Assembly (NCBI GenBank): GCA_030710605.1
Contig: CP092863.1
Location: forward strand, 142,196,580 to 142,260,579
DNA length: 64,000 nucleotides
DNA from: Cordylochernes scorpioides
Taxonomy: Eukaryota; Arthropoda; Arachnida; Pseudoscorpiones; Chernetidae
Direction of reading: 5' to 3'
Numbering within the stretch: position 1 is the stretch's first letter; each line of letters begins with the position of its first letter. The notes beneath the pieces were generated by a model. It did no database searches and was not told the DNA's origin. It saw nothing but the letters and a program-made list of their open reading frames with translations. A program made the translations under genes and the position numbers. Positions 1-10,535 of this stretch are shown one piece after another.

Positions 1-1252
1 TCTGGTAAAGATTCCAATTAGCCTTTTTGAAATTCCAGAATTTTTCTTTAATTGAGCTGGTTTTGGTCTTGGTGCTAATTTCTATCAAAATAGGCAAATG
101 ATCACTTCCAATACTTTTTAATATTTGCCATTTGCATTTGTGGAAAATGTCGGGACTGGAGAAACTTATATCAAGGGCTTGTGCGGTATTATAACTGTAG
201 GAATGGTGGGTAGGATTCCCATCATTTAAGCACATGAAGGCATTGTCGTCAAATAAGTTTGAAAGTATTTTGCCTCTTGGGTTTGGCGTGGAACATCCCC
301 ATATTTGATGTTTGGCATTAAGGTCACCTACAATAATAGTGTTGTGTGTCAGAAATTGAGCCATTGTTCCATCGTCAATAAGTTTATTGTTTGGTGGGTG
401 ATACATATTGAATATGTTGATGGTTTTGTTTTGATTGAGGTAGACTTTGATACCTTGGGCTTCGAGGTCTGATGTGTTTGGAATATTAATGGCTATGTCT
501 TCATAGTACAAATTCTTGATTAAAAATGCAAGGCCACCCCCTTCTTTATTTCTGTCTTTTCTGAGGATATTGTAGTTTTTATATTTGAGTTTGTACTTTT
601 CATTTAATTTGGTTTCCTATAGGGCTATAATTTGTATCTTTTGTTTTTCAGCTATTTCCATTATTTCTTCTAATTTTATTTTTGTTGCTGTTGAGCACAA
701 TCCATTTATGTTGCACTGCAGAATGCTCAATTGCTTGGAAGCTGCAAAGTTAGAAGTTTGTAGAGACTGTATTATACTTATCGGACAGAACCCTCTACCT
801 AAGTCCTGAACGCGCCCCTGTTTATTCTGCGCGACGGGCGATGCAGCATGCAAATCAACATCTGATCTCATGGAATGGGGTGTAGGGGTGCAGCTTTCGT
901 TGATCATGGCACCATGATCCAGGCACACTTTGGTGAAAGTCTGACTTTGCCTGTAGTTTAAGGCCTTTCCTAACATGGAAGCAGACGCCTTTGCTGCCGA
1001 CTCTAACATGAGTACAGACGCAGCTCCTCCGTATCCCTGGAGTGGGACCCTTGCTGAGGTCCATCAACCGGGTTAGTTGAAGTCAGGATTTTTAAAGAGG
1101 TCTACTCCTCTTCTAACAATGCTGCTGTTGGTCCGCGACTGCTTATTTGTCAGAGTTATTCTGCTTGTTTCGCAGCTGGCCTTCATATCTGAAGGTCGTT
1201 CCCCTATCCGCCACCTGGGGACGCGCCCTATAGCAGTCAGCTCTGCCAAGGG
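1..1252 (-). mobile_element. LINE-A copy 2, 5' part, cut by window edge
   Basis: Minus-strand 5' region of the same LINE as the full-length copy at 28907-33362; it is nearly identical to 32113-33362 and stops at exactly the same base (after CTCTGCCAAGGG). It covers the 5' leader and the start of the AP-endonuclease domain (LQCNINGLCST near 720). The frame is broken: at about 615-620 the glutamine codon of the endonuclease QETKL motif is a TAG stop, so this copy is dead. Two copies ending at the same 5' base suggest this is the natural 5' end of the element. Confidence 0.85.
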
Positions 1253-1749
1253 AATATTCCCTTATATTCCCTTAATATATATATTCCCTTAATATACCAA
1301 GTGTATATGCCATTTGTGAATTTTCACTCAGCATTTTAATTTTAAAATTTGATTTTTGACTGAAACAAAGTGATATTAATCCAAAAGTAAGAAAAAGTAA
1401 AATTGTGTATATAGAAAATATTTATTTTATGAGTTTTTTTTGTATTTTTTTAAATATAAAAGGTGTATATAAATCTGCATTATTAAATAAATAACAACAA
1501 TGAAATGTCTTTATAATAGTATAAAAAACATGTGATATGAAACATGTATGTTACAAAAGGTCACACTATATACAGTCCTCCTCTTACTTCTTTAATTCAA
1601 CACCTCAAAGATCAGAATCTTTGGTTGAAATAAAATCTGTGTATCTGGAATTATAGTTGGGTAAAGTTAAAGAAAATAAGCTGATTGTGGAATTCTGGAA
1701 AACGATTGAATCAAAGTAAGAGTGTTGAATTGAAGTCGTTTGAAAGTTG

Positions 1750-1922
1750 GTTGTTGTTGTTTCTTATCCCCTTGTGTAAAGATTACACGAATTCCATGAG
1801 TTCATGCTCCTCGAGCTGTTTTATGATGAGTAGCGGCCTCTCCCAAAGGTCCTGTTTAGTACATCTAATGCAAGCCAAAATGTGTTCTGGAGCTGCAGGT
1901 ACCAAACTAAATTTTGGGCAAG
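1750..1922 (-). mobile_element. LINE-A 3'-end fragment
   Basis: Short 5'-truncated copy of LINE-A on the minus strand. It starts with the (TTG)n complement of the CAA tail, then TTCTTATCCCCTTGTG, and encodes part of the C-terminal CCHC-like region (CxxC plus HILACIRC). No intact coding capacity. Confidence 0.8.
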
Positions 1923-2079
1923 TGTTAAAGTGTTGAATTGAAGTTGGTTCAATTAAAGTCTGTGTGTGTATGGAATTATAGTTGAGTAAAGTTAAAGAAA
2001 ATAGATTGATTGTGGAATACTGGAAAACAATTGAATCAAAGTAAGTGTTGAATTGAAGTCAGTTAAAAGTTTTTTTTTT

Positions 2080-2380
2080 TTGCTTATCCCTAGTACATGT
2101 GGTACAGGCCATGATAATCATGGTGGGTAGTTAGCGACTGCTTTTACTGTAAGCGCACATGTCTACACATGTGAAAAGCAGTTCGACTTTGCACTTACAA
2201 ATGCCAGAGCCCCGTTTGGTTACTTGCACTCGCTGGTGGGGTTGGACTTTTGCAAGAATTGGGGGCCATTGGAGCATTTTTTTTTTTTTAAACAGAAAAA
2301 GTGCCCAATGCAGGAATCGAACCCGGGTCCTAGTGGTCGAAAACCAAACGGTTTACCCAGCCTTCCACCGACCCCCTCAA
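2080..2380 (-). mobile_element. tRNA-derived SINE (family SINE-T)
   Basis: About 300 bp on the minus strand. The head resembles a tRNA with a pol III B box (GGTTCGATTCC, here with a small change) inside GGGTTCGATTCCxGCATTGG, followed by a T/A-rich linker and a unique body containing CATGTGTAGACATGTGG and ATGATTATCATGGCCTGTACC. It ends TACTAGGGATAAG plus A-rich tail. About a dozen copies of the same family lie in this window. Confidence 0.8.
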
Positions 2381-2542
2381 AAGTAAATATGATGATTGTA
2401 ATTCTGAAAAATGGTTGAATCAATGTAAAGTGTTGAATTGAAGTTGGTTTGTTGGTTCAATTAAAGTTTCTGTGTCTGGAATTATAGTTGGGTAAGTTGA
2501 AGAAAATAGATTGAATGTGGAATTCTGGAAAACAATTGAATG

Positions 2543-2826
2543 GAATTCATAGTTCTTCAAAATAAAGATACTTCGGCCAGAAATCTATTTTATTGTCTTG
2601 ATGTTTCAACAAAAATCTTTTGTCCTCGTCAGGAGCGAACAAAAATTAAAACATTTGGCAAAGCGTTAAAATTCATTTAAAAATTAAAAAGAATGAATTT
2701 TAACGCTTTGCCAAATGTTTTCATTTTTGTTCGCTCCTGACGAGGACAAAAGATTTTTGTCGAAAGTCGAGACAATAAAAAAGATTTACTGGCCGAAGTA
2801 TCTTTATTTTGAAAAACTATGAATTC
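2543..2826. repeat. Palindromic fold-back element FB3 with hammerhead-like arms
   Basis: A nearly perfect 284-bp inverted repeat bounded by GAATTC: the left arm (TAAAGATACTTCGGCCAG) is mirrored by CTGGCCGAAGTATCTTTA. Each arm carries CTGACGA, a 7-bp stem (GACAAAA/TTTTGTC) and GAAA. A related partial sequence (GACAATAAAAAGATTCACTGGCC) occurs at 39095. No coding capacity. Confidence 0.85.
2734..2771 (+). ncRNA. Hammerhead ribozyme-like motif in FB3 right arm
   Basis: Reading right: stem I CTC, core CTGACGA (2737-2743), stem II GGACAAAAGATTTTTGTC, GAAA (2762-2765), GTC, then GAG that pairs with CTC. The stem III position looks one base short (GAAAGTC rather than GAAACGTC). The left arm has the same core on the minus strand at about 2595-2637 with GAAACATC. 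Probably a slightly decayed hammerhead. Confidence 0.5.
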
Positions 2827-2839
2827 CGGCCAGGCAGCC

Positions 2840-3160
2840 TCTATCTTTACGATGAAGTAAGAGTGTTGAATTAATCTCGGTTGAAAGTAAATATGATGAT
2901 TGGAATTCTGAAAACTGTTAAAATAAGTGTTGAATTAAAGTTGGGCGAGTTAAAGTATATAGACTGATTGGAATTTGAAAAATATTGAATTAAAGTAAAT
3001 GTTGAATTGAAGTAAATGTTGAATTGAATTTTGTTGAATTAAAGTAAATTGGTTGTGTGTGTGGTTGGAATTCTGAAAAGTGTTGAATCATAGTCAGTAG
3101 GTGTTGAATTAAAGTAGGTGTTGAATTAAAGAGGTTATATTGGATATAGAGAAAGAGTAT
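2840..3160. repeat. Degenerate GTTGAATTAAAGT simple-sequence tract
   Basis: Irregular repetition of GTGTTGAATTAAAGT/GTTGAATTGAAGT units, also seen at 1690-2070 and 2410-2540. No gene is visible. It abuts the 3' end of METTL6. Confidence 0.5.
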
Positions 3161-3166
3161 GGTGTG

Positions 3167-6100
3167 TCAAGATTTCTTGATAAATTTTCCTTGAACAAAG
3201 ACTCGAGGGACTTCAATCCCTTCCTTCTTGTTCACCGTGGACCTCTGGATGTACTCGCAGCTCTCGACTGCGAATCCGGCTTCTGTAAAGAGGGACTCCA
3301 GTTGTTCTGGACACAGAGAGAACATTTAGTGGTTTAGATATTGGGGTCCTCGTTGTGTAGAGGTTTCTTGTTTAAAACCAAATAACATAAGATAATAAGA
3401 CTCTCTCTCTGAATCTAAATATATAAATAAATGGTCTTATTACCTTGTGATTCTAATCTATAATATCCAAAATGTGCTTTATTACCAAATAAATAATAAA
3501 ATAAATAAATGGTATGCGGTGACATTTTGGTAACAGACCATTGTTACTGAAACACCACACACATATGATTTTTTTATTTTTTTATTATTTAACATGTCGT
3601 ATCTCAGCTACAACCGGCCTGATGAGACCGGGAATTCTATGACCTTTCTGGACTGGACCACAAACCCAGAATTGGACCAAGCATTAGTGACAGTGGTCCA
3701 CTCAGATGATTGAACATTCCAACAAATAAACCCACAGAGCCTTACTGAAGCCTTATAAATCTGAGAGTTGTCTTCAAAAACGATCCAAAGCACTTACATC
3801 CCTGCCTCTATCTCATCAATATTAATGACATAGGGAGAGGATAAGAATACAAAGCTCTAAAACTCAAGAATACAAAGCTCTAAAACTCAAGAATACAAAG
3901 CTCTAAAACTCAAGAATACAAAGCTCTAAAACTCAAGAATACAAAGCTCTAAAACTCAAGAATACAAAGCTCTAAAACTCAAGAATACAAAGCTCTAAAA
4001 CTCAAGAATACAAAGCTCCAAAACTCAAGAATACAAAGCCCCAAAACTCAAGAATATATATATATATTTTTTTTTTTGCTTATCCCTAGTACACGTGGTA
4101 CAGGCCATGATAATCATGGTGGGTAGTTAGCGACTGCTTTTTACTGTAAGTGCACCACATGTCTACACATATGAAAGCAGTTCGACTTTGCACTTACAAA
4201 TGTGCCAGAGCCCCGTTTGGTTACTTGCACCCGCTGGTGGGGTTGGACTTTTGCAAGAATCGGGGGGCCATTGGAGCATTTTTTTTTTTCGAACAGAAAA
4301 AGTGTCCAATGCGGGAATCGAACCCGGGTCGTAGTGGTCGAAAACCAAACGGTTTAACCAGCCTTCCACCGACCCCCCTCAAGAATATAAAGCTCCAAAA
4401 CTCAAGAATACAAAGCTCCAAAACTCAAGAATACAAAGCTCCAAAACTCAAGAATACAAAGCTCTAAAACTCACGAATACAAAGCTCCAAAACTCAAGAA
4501 TACAAAGCTCTAAAACTCAAGAATACAAAGCTCCAAAACTCAAGAATACAAAGCTCCAAAACTCAATAATACAAAGCTCCAAAACTCAAGAATACAAAGC
4601 TCCAAAACTCAAGAATACAAAGCTCCAAAACTCAAGAATACAAAGCTCTAAAACTCAAGAATACAAAGCTCCAAAACTCAAGAATACAAAGCTCCAAAAC
4701 TCAAGAATACAAAGCTCTAAAACTCAAGAATACAAGGCTCCAAAACTCAAGAATACAAAGCTCTAAAACTCAAGAATACAAAGCCCCAAAACTCAAGAAT
4801 ACAAAGCTCCAAAACTCAAGAATACAAAGCCCCAAAACTCAAGAATACAAAGCTCCAAAACTCAAGAATACAAAGCCCCAAAACTTAGGAATACAAAGCC
4901 TCAAAACTCAAGAATACAAAGCTCCAAAACTCAGGAATACAAAGCTCCAAAACTCACCTTTTGGGAAGTAGTAAGCTCTAGTTCCATCTTGCCTCACGTA
5001 GAAATTCTCAGATAACTTATGGCCAGGCTTGAAACGAAGCATAGCCTGATCATAGAGTCCATAATCTCTGAAGCAGACACGTCCCCCGGGCCGCAGGACT
5101 CTGTGGATGTTGCGCAGGGCGACGGCCATCTTGTCTGGATGTAGCGCTGAGAGGACAAACACCAGAGTGGCCAAGGCAATGGTGCCAGGCTGGATATGTT
5201 GGCTCAGACTGTCCTCCTGGGAGATGTCGCACACAAAGGCCTGGCACTTCTGGGTGTCGTAGAGAGGATTGCTCTGGACCACAGAGTGATTGTCATGCTT
5301 TGTGTGCTGAATGGGATATTAATATCATTGGTAGGGACTTGGTGGGTGGGTAAAACCTAATTCTGATTACAGTAGAACATCCATGAGAGGACACCTCTCA
5401 ACGAAATGAAAGAATTAAAGCACAGATATTTCTTTTACACATAAAACAAACTTCTACTGTCCTTACTGCGATGAAAGCATATATTGGGAGGGCTTAGCTC
5501 ATCAGTGGTGAACCCTCCCCCAGCATTTTCCCCAATTTAATCTAACAGACAGCTTCTCAGAGATCTAATACTGTATTGGATGATTCTGCTTATATATGCT
5601 ACACTGAAGGGTGGAATCTTAGAAATGGTATTTAAGCAAACTAAACTTATGTCCATAGTTTGCTTGAATACCATTTCTAAGATTCCATCCTTCAGTGTAG
5701 AATATATAAGTAGAATCATCCAATACAGTATTAGAACTCTGAGAGAGAAAGGATCTGGTAGATTGAATTGGTGAAACCACTGGGAGGGTTCACCACTGAT
5801 GAGCCAAGCCGTCCCAATATATTTTTTCATCGCAGTAAGGACAGTAGAAGTTTGTTTTATGTGTAAAAGAAATATCTGTGCTTTAATAGTGTTCATTTCT
5901 TAGACATGTGGTATACTTGCACTGAAAGCAGTCATTAACTACCCACCATGATTATCATGGCTTGTACCATGTTTACTAGGGAGAGATATGTACTACCATC
6001 ATAGATAACCTACACAAAGAAGAAAAAATAGGAAAAACAAATCTCTAAGGTAGTTTGAAAAAACTTACCTTTATTAAAAATTATTATCCCTAGTACAAGT

Positions 6101-8345
6101 GATACAGGCCATGATAATCATAGTGGGTAGTTAGCGACTGCTTTTACTGTAAGTACATCACATATCTACACATGTGAAAACAGTTCGACTTTTGCACTTA
6201 CAAATGTGCCAGAGTCCCGTTTGGTTACTTGCACTCGCTGGTGGGGTTGGACTTTTGCAAGATTCGGGAGGCCATTGGAGCATTTTTTAAAATTAGACAA
6301 AAGTGCCCAATGAGGGATTCGATCCTGGTTCGTTGTGGTCAAAACCAACTTCCATCGACCCCCTACAAATCTTAATTAAATTTTAACAATATATAGATAT
6401 AGATATTCAAAGCTTACACCACGCTGATGAGGGCCAACAGCCTGAAACGTGTACGTGGTTAGCTTTTCTTGATTAATCAAGAATGGGTATTTGGCCAATT
6501 CTGGAATAATTAAAAATCAACGAGAATAGTTGATATTTATTCCGATAGAGGGTGCAAGCCATCAGCAAATTTCAGTTGCACAATAAGGAGATGCCTTTTT
6601 TATAAAATAAATATAGGTCTGGAAGGTACAGACTAACTAACCTACAAAAAAAACTTACAAATGTAAACTTGAACTTGTAAAAACTCACCTTAACTAGCTC
6701 AATAGCTCTAGGAGAGAAGTCACAAGCGTAAACAAAGGGTTTGTAGCCTTCCTCTATAAGTGGGAAGATAAAGTTCCCCACTCCACAGCCCACCTCCAAC
6801 AAACATGGCCGCACCTCGCTGTCCTCTTCATCCTGCATCACAAGTCATTTATGATAAAGCACAATTATAGATTATAGCTACATGAAAATAAGACCAAATA
6901 CAAATAAATTATTAGTGTGTGACGGTAACATCATTATTACCATTTTTATTCTTTTGCTTCTGATGATGATCTTATGAAGATGGTAACAACGCTGTTACCG
7001 AAACGTCACACACCATTAAATTATTTGGATACGGATAACTTTCATACGGATAATGATAAGGCACAATTTGGATTTTAAATTATAAACACAAGGTAATAAG
7101 ACAAAATCCAAATAAATAAATAGTGTGACGTTTCGGTAACAATGCTGTTACTGAAATGTTACACACTATTTATTTATTTGGTCTTATTACCTTGTGTTTC
7201 ATACAGGTAGGTAAAAAAAAAGTACCCCACACAAAAATATCTTATTCAAAAATTAATTTAAAATTTTAAAATATTTTTCTTTTTTTATTGGAAAAGCATG
7301 TGCAGGTGAATATTTGTTTTTTAAACAGTTTGTATTTTTTCATTTGACATTATTAAGCCAGTTGAGGTGATGAGCTGGCAGACTCTCTGGCAAAGGCTGG
7401 AGCTCTTGGCCTACCTGAAGCAAGAGAATCTACCACCCAACTAGACGAAAGAGACCTCCTCCGTACCATCAAAACCCAATGCCTGCAGGAATGGAAATCT
7501 GATGCTGCACATGACTGGTACAGAGCAGGAGGGACAAGCAACGGTTCTGTCCTCCCAAGAGAACAACAGTCTTTGATTTCCAGACTTAAGTCTGGTCATC
7601 TACGGACAATGACTTTCCAGAATGGTTGCAAGGTTTTCCTACTATGTACTAAGTGCAATTCTCAGCCTGCAACCCCAAGACATATTATTGACTGTATTGA
7701 CTCATCCATTGATGAGCTCTACTCTTCCCCGGCAGATACCCTCAAAAATCTCAAGCTTTACAAGCTTGATACTTTAGTGTGATTGAGTGGAGATAAGAAA
7801 GAAGAAAAGAAGCCAGTTGAAGAGCTTCTTTGCTTGAAAGCTTGCTTTTCTAATAAAAAAAAAAAGATATGTATTGTTAAATTTTTAATTCATTTTTTAA
7901 TAAATTTTGATAAGATTACTTAATGTATGTGTGTGTGTGAATTCAAAATATCTTAAAGAGATGTATATAATATACTTTTGCATCTGATATATGTGGTTAA
8001 ATAATAAATTGGGTTATATATTTGGGTTATAGGATAAATAAATGAGAGGTTTCGCGACAAGCTCCCTGGTTTCATTTCAAGTGAAGTGGTATCATATTAA
8101 AATATAAAAGTAAAGTTTACCTCTAAATTGATATCCAATTCGAATTCCCTGTTTGTCCAATGTCTATCTTTAAAAAAGCGCGTTTCATTTCGTTTGTAAA
8201 ACAGGTCCCAATTCTTTTTAGCTTCTATCTCTAATTTGTTTTGTTTAAATTCCGATACCAATTTGGTATCTCTTTCTAGAGTCTCGACTTCTTGTTGATT
8301 AAGAGAACGTGCTTCATGCTGATATTTGTCACTTGTTTCATTCAT
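3167..8345 (-). CDS. METTL6: METTL6, tRNA-Ser N3-methylcytidine-32 methyltransferase (4 exons)
   Basis: Class I SAM-dependent methyltransferase; the family makes m3C at position 32 of tRNA-Ser, working with seryl-tRNA synthetase. Exons (minus): 8345-8121, 6832-6689, 5273-4958, 3306-3167. All junctions are GT/AG, phases match, and the product is 274 aa with a TGA stop, close to the roughly 280 aa usual for the family. Visible motifs: N-terminal [10 protein letters not shown] and [13 protein letters not shown] (exon 1); SAM motif I EVGCGVGN (about residues 88-95) and [11 protein letters not shown] (exon 2); [29 protein letters not shown] and [10 protein letters not shown] (exon 3); C-terminal STVNKKEG and PRVFVQGKF (exon 4). 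NPLYD, RDYGLYD and VNKKEG point to METTL6 rather than METTL2/8. Introns carry SINE, FB1, FB2, LINE-B and the minisatellite at 3851-4956. Start chosen as the first ATG of exon 1; no upstream exon seen. Confidence 0.93.
3386..3580. repeat. Decayed FB1 fold-back copies
   Basis: Contains GGTCTTATTACCTTGTGATTCTAATC and AGTGTGTGAC-like arms (GGTGACATTTTGGTAACAG ... TGTTACTGAAACACC), the arm sequence of family FB1 but with many changes. Confidence 0.5.
3590..3840. other. Unassigned intron sequence
   Basis: Mid-GC sequence inside METTL6 intron 3 with no recognised feature. It contains CTGATGA at 3611 but no partner GAAA, so it is not a hammerhead. Confidence 0.3.
3851..4956. repeat. 23-bp minisatellite in METTL6 intron 3
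   Basis: About 34 copies of a 23-bp unit (AAGAATACAAAGCTCTAAAACTC and variants with CCAAAACTC), interrupted at 4068-4378 by a SINE. The array runs right up to the exon 3 splice donor at 4951-4957. On the gene strand each unit reads xTGAGTTTTGGAGC, one base away from the true donor GTGAGTTTTGGAGC. Confidence 0.95.
4068..4378 (-). mobile_element. SINE-T copy inside the minisatellite
   Basis: Minus-strand SINE-T with B-box region GGGTTCGATTCCCGCATT (seen reversed at about 4307-4328) and tail ending CTAGGGATAAGC. It splits the minisatellite, so it arrived after the array had expanded. Confidence 0.85.
5413..5886. repeat. Palindromic fold-back element FB2
   Basis: About 470-bp inverted repeat. 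Outer arms read TTAAAGCACAGATATTTCTT / AAGAAATATCTGTGCTTTAA, then ACTTCTACTGTCCTTACTGC and GGGAGGGCTTAGCTCATCAG. The centre is a second palindrome around GGAATCTTAGAAATGG. On the right arm: GGTGAAACCACTGGGAGGG then CACCACTGATGAGCC. Further copies at 21690, 35425, 44150, 45542 and 46930. Confidence 0.9.
6080..6363 (-). mobile_element. SINE-T copy
   Basis: Minus-strand member of the tRNA-derived SINE family, with diverged B box and the conserved CATGATAATCATAGTGGG (reversed) body. Lies in METTL6 intron 2. A 3'-end fragment of the same family lies at about 5904-5982 on the plus strand. Confidence 0.75.
6411..6464 (+). ncRNA. Hammerhead ribozyme, complete core
   Basis: Stem I ACCACG (6418-6423) pairs perfectly with CGTGGT (6454-6459). 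Then CTGATGA (6424-6430), stem II GGGC-CAACA-GCCT (6431-6443), GAAA (6444-6447), a 2-bp stem III (A-U, C-G closing a GT loop) and cleavage triplet GTA (6451-6453). Stem I can extend after an internal loop through AGCT/AGCT. All catalytic core bases are present. Hammerheads are known at the ends of Penelope-like elements and retrozymes. The downstream CTTGATTAATCAAGAA is shared with the relic at 36210-36300. Confidence 0.75.
6895..7035. repeat. FB1 fold-back copy (right half complete)
   Basis: Contains TATGAAGATGGTAACAACGC then TGTTACCGAAACGTCACAC, the FB1 hammerhead arm, with the left arm degraded. Confidence 0.75.
7060..7203. repeat. FB1 fold-back copy, shortened centre
   Basis: Arms CACAAGGTAATAAGAC / GTCTTATTACCTTGTG with GTGTGACGTTTCGGTAAC mirrored by GTTACTGAAATGTTACAC. 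The CTGAAGA boxes have been lost from the centre. Confidence 0.85.
7365..7797 (+). mobile_element. LINE-B 3' end (5'-truncated LINE)
   Basis: Open frame encoding the end of an RNase H domain ([11 protein letters not shown]) and a C-terminal zinc-finger region ([28 protein letters not shown]), ending [13 protein letters not shown], then GTGGAGATAAGAAAGAAG tail. Typical 5'-truncated retrotransposon insertion in METTL6 intron 1. This 3' end is the source of the tandem arrays at 28530 and 33363 and the tail of the LINE-B derivatives. Confidence 0.85.
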
Positions 8346-9659
8346 TGAATTTAATATATTAATATATGATAAAAAATATATATATAGATATAAAACTTCG
8401 ATTGAGAAAACTATGTTAATTTATGAAAAACGTTTATTTTTATTTGATGTTGTTTACTATAAACAGAGTTGCTTTTTCAACGAAAATATTTATAATAAAT
8501 AATTGACAAAAATAGGCTAAGCTCCTTGAGTTGATGTCGTTCAAACGCGCTAATAAAACGAATAAAAATAAATTAATTTATATTGTGGCAGAATTAGAAT
8601 TTGGGTGAAGCGGCAGCTCAAGCCTTTCTAACCCCCCCTGATCAACCTTAATTCTTGTTGTCCATTGTCCCCATAACACCATAACATAGGGTTAAAGGAT
8701 TTGTTAGGTTTCCGATATTTAAATGAGAACATCCGACCACGAACAGATCTGACCATAGCAATGCAGGGATATCTTGTAAGAGCTGGTTCTCTCACTTGGA
8801 TCTGGAGGGCACAAAGGTTCAAATAGACATAGTCTAAAGTTTGGCATTGGATGACGCTCTTGTAGGAGCCTGATGGAGAAAGAGAGTCCTATTATTTAAA
8901 TTATAAATATTTTATTATTTATTTATTTATTTCGTCTCAATTTACAGGTGTTACATTCAAGGACAGCTCGCGAGTCACCTTGTCCTGGCTATTTACACTT
9001 GACGAGTTGGTGGAGTAGAGGTGGTCCCCGACCTTGCAAGGAGGGAATATTTTATTATTTTTATCGGGTAAAATATAAATAATTATCAGTGTTTTCAATT
9101 TTAATTCTGAAATTGTTAAAACACACTAGCTAATTAAAACTAAATTTTAAAATTTTACTCTTCTTCTTTGCAGACTCCATAATGAATACAAGTATATATG
9201 AAGGCTTTTCTCATTGTAAGAAAATATTTTGTAATTTTAAAATGTATAGGAATATATGTCTTAAGTAATAAAGGCTTTTGTGTGTGCTAATTAGCTAATT
9301 AAATTAATAATACATCTGAATATAAGTTGTGTGAGAGAGAATTAAACATTTTAGTGTCAAAAATTAGCTAATTTTTGATAGCAACCGCAAGTAATATGGA
9401 AATTAAGAATTAAGTAGCCATTCTTACTAATTCAAAGGATGATATACAACTAAAAAATCAATTATAGGAACTTTTTTTTACATAAAAATGTGCTAAAGGG
9501 CTACCCATAGTCATTAAAAACGACCAGGGCTTCCTTTATTAACCTCATGCAGTTTTAAATATTTGACTATAAAATTGGAACATGGGTTATAAATATTTGT
9601 CTGAAAATATATTTTATATACTTGAAATGAATATATATCTTCATTATGAAAACATGATA
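8346..9659. other. Region upstream of METTL6; no gene seen
   Basis: AT-rich sequence with no coding signal I can support. It should contain the METTL6 promoter and 5' UTR, but no clear TATA box or other element stands out. A mid-GC patch at about 8930-9045 is unassigned. Confidence 0.4.
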
Positions 9660-9664
9660 GAATA

Positions 9665-9837
9665 TGTAATGTATATTAAACTTTCAGTTTGGCAACGCCA
9701 ACTATTTATCATCATCATCGAATAGCATTTAGAATTAGCATGTAACTTAATAAATAAACAATAAGTTTTGTTTACTGCGTCTTATTATATTTCCATAGAC
9801 TATTAAAGATATTAAAGTGTAAATGAACAACATAACA
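9665..9837 (+). repeat. 5' LTR of the Gypsy element
   Basis: 173 bp, TGTAATG...ATAACA. Differs from the 3' LTR only in CTTTCAG/CTATCAG and TAAATG/TAAACG. Short for a Gypsy LTR. Confidence 0.95.
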
Positions 9838-9855
9838 TGGTGGCAGCGGTAAGTC
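9838..9855 (+). promoter_or_regulatory. Primer-binding site
   Basis: TGGTGGCAGCGGTAAG begins immediately after the LTR; the TGG start matches the CCA end of a primer tRNA. The exact tRNA was not identified. Confidence 0.7.
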
Positions 9856-9942
9856 TATCGTTTTAAAATATAAAAATATAGGTATAATAACTATTTTAAT
9901 TTTTTTTATATTTTGCTTTCTCATAAATTATAAAAGATAATT

Positions 9943-10535
9943 ATGAATAATTTACCACCGCCTTCTGCGTTTACAATAGATCAAAATGATCCTAATAAAT
10001 GGCCAAAATGGCGTAAAAAATTCGAAAACTACATCATAGCAAGTGATCTTAATTCAAAAACTATACAACAACAAAGGGCTATTCTATTACACATTATTGG
10101 TGATTCAGCGCTTGAAATATATAATACATTTGGTTTTGAAGAGAATGCGCAAAGCCCTACTATCAAAGATATTCTAGATAAATATGATCAATATTTTAGA
10201 CCATTTAAAAACACCATATATAAAAGATACATTTTCTTTACTTGTGAACAAAAGCTAAATCAAACTTTTGACGATTTTGTCACAGAAATTAAAAGTAAGG
10301 CTGAAGACTGAATTCGAAAATATTAAAGATTCTCTTATTAGAGACAGAATTGTTCTGGGTTGTAGGGATACAACAATTAGAGAAAAATATTTACAGAACC
10401 CCGATTTGACACTGTCATTGGCTATTAATCAAGGTCAGGCGGCTGAGGCATCGCAAAAACAATTAAGAAACATTGAAAAAGATTCAATTGATGATATAAG
10501 AAAAAACTAATGAAAGATATAAACCTACCACCTCT
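9943..10535 (+). pseudogene. Gag of the Gypsy element, two frameshifts
   Basis: Starts MNNLPPPSAF at 9943, a Gag-like capsid region (PNKWPKWRKKFENY, FDDFVTEIKSKAED). The frame ends at a TGA near 10311 and continues in another frame (EFENIKDSLIRDRIVLG) to about 10510, where an A-run indel (AGAAAAAAC) shifts it again into the zinc-knuckle frame. Gag probably continued into Pol as one polyprotein. Two indels make this copy non-coding as written. Confidence 0.85.

Noticed and set aside
617..1009. 130-codon ORF as a separate gene
   Set aside because: It is the truncated N-terminus of a LINE-A copy ended by a TAG in the endonuclease.
3600..3640. CTGATGA at 3611 as a hammerhead
   Set aside because: No GAAA box or stem II partner nearby on either strand.
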